The position numbers were made by a program, and so were the translations under genes. A stretch of DNA of 64,000 nucleotides. Origin: Apostichopus japonicus (taxonomy: Eukaryota > Echinodermata > Holothuroidea > Aspidochirotida > Stichopodidae). This document shows, one piece after another, positions 57,216 through 64,000 of this stretch. How positions within the stretch are numbered: the first letter of the stretch is position 1; each line of letters starts with the position of its first letter. The notes under the pieces were generated by a model. That model made no database searches and was not told the DNA's origin. It saw nothing but the letters and a program-made list of their open reading frames with translations. The DNA lies in assembly GCF_037975245.1 (NCBI RefSeq), contig NC_092570.1, forward strand, positions 15,677,001-15,741,000, read 5' to 3'.

Positions 57216-59141
57216 ATGGATCACTGTATGACTAAGATCAAGTATGTTGTACACCTCACTATACATTACGTCAGATTCATGAAGAAAACTGCTCGTTACA
57301 TCATCGAATCCACAATGCATTTATGCCCTCTGGTTCAAAGTAGGTGTACATGATATTCATGTCAGACAATTGTTACTGATGTAGTGAACCAAGAATACTG
57401 CATATAAAAGACTAAAATAGTACAATGAAAACAAGAAACATATGTCCATGGAATCTTTGGGACTTAACAACTTTCCATTTTATTTCAAATGCAAATTCTG
57501 CAGCAGCAAATAAAACAATGAAATTAATTAGTCTTTCTCTGCTCGACTCGAGTAAACAATTCTTTCAACTCTGTTAATGCTTGTTAGTATCAATAAACAA
57601 ATCAAACAATTACAGTATGTCATAGATGATAATCACCAAGAAACATTAAAGGACTACTAATTAGTGCAGCATTCTGCATTGAAACATGAAATGAGTACCA
57701 CTTTTCATTGGTGTATTTTGGGTTGATGATCAATGACAATTTACACAGTGCATCTTGATCAGTGACTGTTCCTTGTGGTAAATTGAAAGTTGCGATCCAA
57801 ATGCAAAATGATGCTTTCCGGAAAATGGTTAGTTATGTGCTTAACTGTTACATCATTTGATACATTGCCCCAGCTAATGCTACAGAGAGTATGAGTACCT
57901 TTGTAATCACAAATAAGGCTGGGGTAGTTATGGTAGGACGGGGGGGGGGGGGAATATGCTGCCAGCACCTCGTTAGTACTGTTTCATCACTGCATGCATG
58001 TCAATAGTGAATCAGCACTAACTATGTCATGCAACAACACTCTTCACCAAAGAACAGATGATACTGACCACTCAAGACAATGCCTGAGGATTCCCCCCCC
58101 CCCCCCTTCAAAATGGAAAACTTGGCAAAGTCAAAATGCAGAACTGTTTGCAATGATATATGGCTGTAATGATTTACAAGCCTGGAAAACGACAATGCGT
58201 TTTGTAGCCTATACCTATCTAATCAGAGATGACACTGTTGCTGAGCGACCGGGTAGCGCCATGTTCTTCACAACACCACAACATATATCTGAAACATTGG
58301 TTCATGTGGTCTTTAACTCTTGCAAGAAAAAAATGTACCAAACCATTCGAGTGAAGATCATAAAATACAAACCCTGCAACACTGATCCATTCGGGACTTG
58401 CCTACTGTCCAAATACTCTCTATAAGAAAAGAAGTAACACAAGTCCCACTAGCATGAATGGAATGCTCTCTTTAAGATCAGAGACATTCACAATCAGATT
58501 ACTTTAACACATGGGAAGAACGTAAAATAGATCACCAAAATGGAATTAATCAAAATCAAAGTATTCTCGGATCCAAACACCACAGTGATATCGGCATTCA
58601 AAGGGCAAGACTTTCCTTGTTATTATAATTGCTCTCCCACTCATCATCCTTGAAGCATGCAAGAGGATTACAAATCTAGACATATTCAGTGCAATTCTGA
58701 ATTAACCAGACTGCTGCTCAAAACATTTTCTGGAAAAGGCACGATACCACCTCGATCGACATCCATCGTCAAATGGGGAAGCCACTTCCTGTATTCCCCC
58801 CTCAAGCACTTCAGCCAATTGAATGTGGTCTTGTTCGTTGTTTTAAACCATCTGCCGTTCTCTTCCCCTTGACTTGTCGGTATATAAGTGTATTGCCAGT
58901 AAAGTGTTGGAAGGAATTCTTAATTTTACTTATCCATATCATGTATCTTTTTTTTTTCTTTTTTTTCCATTTTTTTTTCTCTACAAAAAAACAAAAGACC
59001 GAAAGCTTGGGTAAAGAATCTTCATTTCCGTCCTTGAGACAACCGCCGTTTTTTTTAATGCAGGAAGAACCTGCACTTAAAAAGGGTTCCCTTCCAATCA
59101 GTCAAAAGATTCTGTCCAAAAGTAAAGGATATATATCCGAG

Positions 59142-59239
59142 TTAGTAACCTTGCTCTCTTAGATAATCTGCAACTTTTGCAACTTCTGTTGTACATTGAC
59201 CAGGTTGAACGCTTTCAGGGTGGAATCCTATTACAATTG
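59142..59239 (-). CDS. Profilin exon 3 (C-terminal helix)
   Basis: Codon 94 completed, residues 94-125, TAA at 59144-59142; acceptor TTTTCAG. Too short to show as an isolated long frame, but it joins exactly in phase and supplies AIVIGFHPESV and the DYLREQGY terminus. Confidence 0.94.
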
Positions 59240-62234
59240 CTGAAAATGAAGAGAAATTAATGCATTAAATAATTGAAAATATTACAATTCTTGCATGTGG
59301 TAAACATGATTTCAGAAATATGGTATACCATCCCAATGCAAAAACATCACGCAACCCAACAGCCTATTAAGAACTATAGACATTTCAGCGGAGGGGGAGC
59401 ATGTGAGGTGAAGGAAAGGGATATTTCAAGTTACCTAGAATGACCCTTATCTGACCTTAGACCTTGGACTTCCCATCACCATAGAATGCCTGCATGACTA
59501 GTTGATAACTACAAGTAGTTTTGGTAAAAATTAACTCGTTGCATACCTTTTAAATGATGTTCGCGAATAAATTTTATCTGTAATATCTATCCCTATATAA
59601 CTGATCTATTCCTGCGCACTTGTCTATACCTCTCAGGCAATTGACGATTGTTACCAACTCTCCGTTCTATTTCGTAGCCAGGGCTACAAAGAGAACCTGC
59701 TGAAATATATTCACACTTTGACCAAGTATGACCTTACACATCTTTCTGCCTCTTAACCTTAGCAGAAATTTAGATGCTTCCTCACACCTATCAATCACTG
59801 TCACCAATTTTCATCCTGATCAGGATAAAACCGAACACTTTTCTCCTTTTAAGAACAAGGAATTCTTATTTGGGACCTGTCTAGACCACAAATGACATTT
59901 GCTCTACTTTCTGTACAAACTTAAATGACGCCCCTAACATGGGCATCAACTTGGACTACTTTCATTGGGTTGCTAAATAAGCAGCATTGTTAAACACACT
60001 TAAGTTTTTGTACTCACTATGAAGATACTCATGTGGTATGAGATTCATCTAAAGTTCCTCACTTAAGATATCATGTCTTCAAGGCTATTAAGCTCTGGTA
60101 AATATAAATGACCTCCACAAAAAGAACAAACTATTTTAGAGATGACTTTTCCAGGCATTGTTCATGTCTCTGACCTTCTTGTACAGTTCAATCGGCAACA
60201 ACTCACTGTAATGTGATACCACCGCACAATATTTCCAATACAGTTTATCAACTACTCAAGCTCAAACCTCTGATCTTCACAGAAAACAAAGGGTATCTTT
60301 TTACTCTTAACGTTTCGCAGTATAGGAGAAAACGGATACCACATCAATAATTTTTCAATATATGTCAACAACAAAATTGGTGGAACTAGTACACACACTA
60401 TATGTTAGCAAAACGTCAAATGCTTTCTTCACATGTAGGCACCCAGAAATTGGTGTTAATGACAAGGATTTTTTCATCCATTGAACATGACAGAATTCTA
60501 CAGTAATAAACTCACCTTGTGTTGTTTTGTAACAGGCAATTCCCGTCGGACCTTTCTTTGCAAGTACTTCATTGTCATTAGCTCTTAACGTAAAATACTT
60601 TACACCGTTAATATGGACTCCAGTTGCATGAAGGGGTGAATTTTCTTTAAATCCTGCTATCAAGGCTGTAATCTCTGCTGGTTGTATCTAAAGAGAGAAT
60701 GAAGCAAAAAGGTTTATTATCTAGGTGAGATGCTACTGGCATGTATATGGTAAAAATTGCTTGCTCAGGATTGCATTGCTGAATTCATTCTAGGAATTGA
60801 TTTACAATATTTTTAGCAACAGGTTAACTCCATATACTCATCTTGTAGTACTTTTAATATAAACTGTGGACAGTAGCCTAATCCTTGACACCAAATGGTC
60901 AGTTCCAAGGAATCTGTTATCATCCCACATTGGTGTCACACACCTAAGCAGGAAATATGTTTTAAACCAGATGGCACCTTGGATATCATAAAATACCACT
61001 TGCATAAGGCCAAGGCTAGGTAGGATTATTGTGCCATGGCATAAGCTGAATGCTTCTGACATAGGCCTAGGCTACAGATTAAGAAATGTTGCATTTTTAT
61101 TATGCAATCATCTTACGCATTACGCCAATAAAATTATAATATCCCCTTTTGGAATTTGAGGGTAGCCCAAGAGTACCAAACAGGAACTTTGCTCATTGAG
61201 ATCGTCATTGTTATTAAAGACAGTGTAAACTTACTAGCACTAATTGTTGCATAGGTAGGGTAGTGTCAGTGTAAGTAGGCTTTAACTTTTAAGCTAAGCT
61301 AGGCCTATATTGGAAGGCCGTGGCTATTCTTACGACTAGTCGTAACAATTATTTATAAACTATTCTTACAACAAAGGCGAATTCAAGCACAGTTAAGTAA
61401 ATAAAGCAACTGCGCATGTAATAGGGGTAACCCTAACCCTAACTTTAACCCTAAACCCCAATCCTAACCCTAACCGAAAATTATTGTTACTCCTGGTCGT
61501 AAAAATATTACTCCTGTCATAAAAATAGCAACTGCGCATGCGTAATCGGAAATTATTCTTACGAACAGTCGTAAGAATAGCCACTTTGATATTGGAAAGT
61601 CTAGTCTGTGTAGCCTAGGCCTAGACTAACTTTAGCCTAGTTTAGGCTACGGATAACATAGGCCTATGCTTACTGTTACCCAGTTGAGTAGAATAGCAGA
61701 AATGAGGATCAAAAGAACCCTTGCCCAGGAAGATAACACTGAAACTAGACTACTTAGCATAACACCTTGTTGCAATTCTCAAGTGCATTGACACTGACAG
61801 GCCTACGCTAAGCCTAACACTCGTACATGTGACGCCCAAACGTTGTGTGCAATTCACGTTAGTACTAGGCTAGGCCTAGGTCCATAGGCTATAGCAACAT
61901 CCTATATTAACTAAGGGCCTTAAGCAAAGGCTAGGCCTGCTGTGTCATCTTGATCCAAGGTATCAACGTAGGCCCAACCGGTCTTAACATAACATGCACC
62001 ACGAGACATGACGGCCCCAGTCTGAGATTAATCCCATATGCCATAGCAAGAAGATTTCGATAACGTGATGAAACTAATGGTATCGTTCAAGTTCCGCCCT
62101 AACGTTATGTTTATTGTAACACTAACCTTCAGGCCGGGGGAAGCTGCCCAAACACTCCCATTATGCCCTAAGATCACTCCTTCCGTTACATAGTTGGTGG
62201 CTAAAAGATTGGTAATGTATGCGTCCCAACTCAT
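59142..62234 (-). CDS. Profilin (three exons, complete)
   Basis: Join on the minus strand 62234-62127, 60687-60516, 59239-59142; 378 nt, 125 residues plus TAA. Profilin binds actin monomers, promotes ADP/ATP exchange and delivers actin to formins and Ena/VASP proteins through poly-proline. Seen: MSWDAY start with Trp3 and Tyr6, Trp29 in GSVWAASPG, central HATGVHINGVKYFTLRAND, LAKKGPTGIACYKTTQ, and C-terminal AIVIGFHPESVQPGQCTTEV then DYLREQGY. Trp3, Tyr6, Trp29 and Tyr125 are the expected poly-proline-binding aromatics. Length is normal for the family. It is closer in style to short classical profilins than to vertebrate PFN1. The ATG at 62234 is chosen because MSWxxY is the conserved profilin start. 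It faces RNF13 tail to tail. Confidence 0.94.
59240..60515 (-). other. Profilin intron 2
   Basis: 1276-bp intron with no repeat or gene recognised. Confidence 0.88.
60516..60687 (-). CDS. Profilin exon 2
   Basis: Residues 37-93 plus one base of codon 94; acceptor CTCTTTAG, donor GTGAGT. Encodes IQPAEITALIAGFKENS and the HATGVHINGVKYFTLR strands that form much of the actin-binding face. Confidence 0.94.
61320..61584. mobile_element. 265-bp MITE with telomere-like core
   Basis: The left end GTGGCTATTCTTACGACT is inverted at the right (GTCGTAAGAATAGCCAC); homology extends to about 30 bp with mismatches. ATATTGGAA occurs near both flanks (61307-61315 and 61589-61597) and may be a 9-bp target duplication if 4 to 5 bases outside the visible ends belong to the element. 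Two ACTGCGCATG words lie either side of the core. Confidence 0.72.
61427..61475. repeat. Interstitial telomere-like CCCTAA repeats
   Basis: About eight CCCTAA or near-CCCTAA units (CCCTAA, CTTTAACCCTAAA, CCCCAAT variants) inside the MITE. The minus strand reads TTAGGG, the metazoan telomere unit. Confidence 0.85.
62127..62234 (-). CDS. Profilin exon 1 (coding part)
   Basis: Residues 1-36, ends phase 0 at LK, donor GTTAGT. N-terminal helix with Trp3/Tyr6 and the first strand with Trp29. Confidence 0.93.
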
Positions 62235-64000
62235 CTTTAAGCACAAATGAAGTGTTGACGATAAGTTTTAGAGAAATTCTGGTGTGCAGTGCACTAATAC
62301 ACCCGGAATAAAATCCAGATCAAAGTTGTGATACAGTGTTAACACGCGATACAAGAGCTAGCACGCAACTGGTACAGGGCAGCCAACCACACATTACACA
62401 CTGAAAGAACTACGCATGCAGTTAGAATTCAGACTGAGGACATACACGTACACACTCAGCCTACATATTACTACACTAATATGTCCGTCTTCCGCCTAAA
62501 ATGACGGAGGATTGTACGTAACATTCTTCGTCTTCGTCTTCGATACGGTGACACATCCGCAAAAAGGGACAATATCTCACCACACACACGTCAAGAGAAA
62601 AACTAGTTAAATCAATCAATGACATGTCCCTTTTTTCGTTCTATATTATATGATACCTGAGGATGGCGCTTTTCAATAAGTAAAATAACTTCTTTCCTTT
62701 TTCTCAGTTAAAAAAGTGTTAAATTCACCAAATTCACAATAGATGAGGCTTACAACAAATTCTGAAATACAAAAATGCATAGTAAAAGCAACAGCTGCTT
62801 GCCGCCAGATCTCGTTTTAAAAGTAGCTGTCTCACAACTAATTTATTCAATTACATGGATTCATCAGTGTGATTTTCATGTTTCATTTACTTCGGTGGTT
62901 ATATTCATACATTTCGATTGAAGCTATTGGGTATTGTAAAATGTGTTTATAAGATGTACGCGGCTCCTAAAAGTTTCCGTGGTCAATTGCCCAGCGTGAG
63001 TTCGGCGAATAGAGCTAGCTGTGCTGCTGAGTGAATACGTATGTGGTACATACACTAAATGCAGATAATTTTGGCTCATACTACTTTTCCATGCTGATAT
63101 GCACACTGTTGTACACGTTTAAAAGAACGTGGTGCCGCCTAGCGCCTGCCTTAGATGTCGAAGGTCAGATTATTTCCGCGCGTACGTGTGCGTGCGAGAG
63201 TGTGTGTATATAACTGTATACAAGCGTTGAAACCAGGAAGTTAAATGTATACGAAACAATACGTCAGGATTTTTGGAAAACGTCATGCAATAAAGTGAAG
63301 TGCCGTCCAATTAAATAATAGATTGCAGAACGCTTCCAAGATAGTCCATATGAGTGCAGAAAATACTTTATTACATAGTTTAATGTTCATTAGCTTACTT
63401 CAAAATAATATGGAATCTGGTTAAACAGTTCAAATACAAATTGTCGTCTTTCCCGATTATTTGTATGGGCAAAATCGAGGCTTTTGTTTCAAATATGTCG
63501 ACTTTCGTAGCGTTAGGCATACCGGTGTGTTGTGTTATGGGGTTTCCCCTGCGTAAAGGTGGGGAATCCCAATATGGGTAGGTAATTTCCCTAGCACGCA
63601 TGTATGCGTTGTATGTAATGATGGCATGCATGCGTTGTGCTAAATGGTACGGTAGTTCAGTTGACAGGATGTGGCATCCTCAACCAGAACTTCGTGGAAA
63701 ACAAAAATGATAACGCTTAGATGCACAAAGCCGTAATCATATGAGTAGACGAAAACTAATAGGATGGAGTGCGGAGGGCCGGTTAAGAGTAGTGATCTAA
63801 GTCGAATGGTCAGTGTTGGAAAACTTTTCCGCAGTTACAACTGTAGGACTGTGAATAGCTAAATTTATATCAGGATTATAACATTTAAATTTACAAATAA
63901 ATTACTACACTTGTACAGAATCAAAAGCAGTGCTAGAGATAGTATTGCAACTTATTAACATATGTAATGTGAAAATGATCACAATAAACTTAATCGGTGC
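62235..64000. other. Upstream region of profilin
   Basis: Expected to hold the profilin 5' UTR and promoter, but no convincing TATA box or leader exon was identified. AT-rich with short chance frames. Possible further genes lie beyond the window. Confidence 0.45.

Larger units (their letters stand above)
54720..59141. other. Convergent intergenic region between RNF13 and profilin
   Basis: Holds the 371-bp tandem duplication, the AGGTCA-rich repeat and simple T tracts. The 143-codon + frame at 57994-58425 crosses a poly-C run and has no recognised domain. On the minus strand ATTAAA at 59059-59054 and AATAAA at 57484-57479 could be profilin poly(A) signals. Confidence 0.5.
60688..62126 (-). 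other. Profilin intron 1
   Basis: 1439 bp. Carries the telomere-repeat-bearing MITE (61320-61584) and a cluster of AGGCCTA/TAGGCCT palindromes (61270-61960). Confidence 0.88.

Noticed and set aside
57994-58425. 143-codon + frame in the intergenic region
   Set aside because: Includes a translated poly-C run (PPPPP), no domain, and lies antisense to the possible profilin 3' UTR.
62235-62246. Four extra N-terminal residues on profilin from an upstream TTG
   Set aside because: Not an ATG; the ATG at 62234 gives the conserved MSWxxY profilin start.

Overview
This window is nuclear DNA from an animal, most likely a non-vertebrate deuterostome and probably an echinoderm. The evidence is an AT-rich background, GT-AG introns, poly-C/poly-G tracts, TAGGCCTA-type motifs and many interspersed repeats. 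The taxon is an inference from the look of the sequence and from the two proteins. No bacterial, phage or CRISPR features are present.

Two genes lie tail to tail. The first, on the + strand, is an RNF13-type PA-TM-RING ubiquitin ligase. Its coding exons run from 1047 to 53095: signal peptide, protease-associated domain, membrane segment, basic cytosolic linker, RING-H2 split across two exons, and an acidic tail with a di-leucine motif. The nine-exon set joins in frame to 399 or 400 residues. Introns 5 and 8 are about 22 kb and 18 kb. A strong 3' splice site just before the first coding exon implies an untranslated exon further upstream. The second gene, on the - strand (62234 to 59142), is a complete three-exon profilin of 125 residues.

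The most interesting signal is in the RNF13 gene. Two alternative exons, 6a (30931-31036) and 6b (31896-32004), each encode a full version of the transmembrane segment in the same splice phases (2 in, 0 out). Including both or skipping both puts a stop codon in exon 7, so exactly one can be used. This predicts two membrane isoforms with the same lumenal and cytosolic parts. The gene also carries a fresh 151-bp tandem duplication that copied half of exon 4 and its acceptor, leaving a decoy exon that stops at once.

The remaining DNA is intron and intergenic sequence rich in mobile-element debris: two hAT-type MITEs with intact 8-bp target duplications; a 1.7-kb element with 11-bp inverted ends and 12-bp flanking repeats; a MITE in profilin intron 1 carrying telomere-like CCCTAA repeats; a palindrome of two Penelope-like motifs; a tRNA-derived SINE head; a non-LTR retrotransposon 3' end; a four-copy unnamed repeat family; a 21-bp minisatellite; and several recent tandem duplications of 78 to 371 bp.

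Layout: 1-949 upstream; 950-8698 exons 1 to 5; 8699-30930 intron 5; 30931-34231 exons 6a to 8; 34232-52658 intron 8; 52659-53095 last exon; 53096 to about 54700 probable 3' UTR and downstream; to 59141 convergent intergenic DNA; 59142-62234 profilin; 62235-64000 profilin upstream region.
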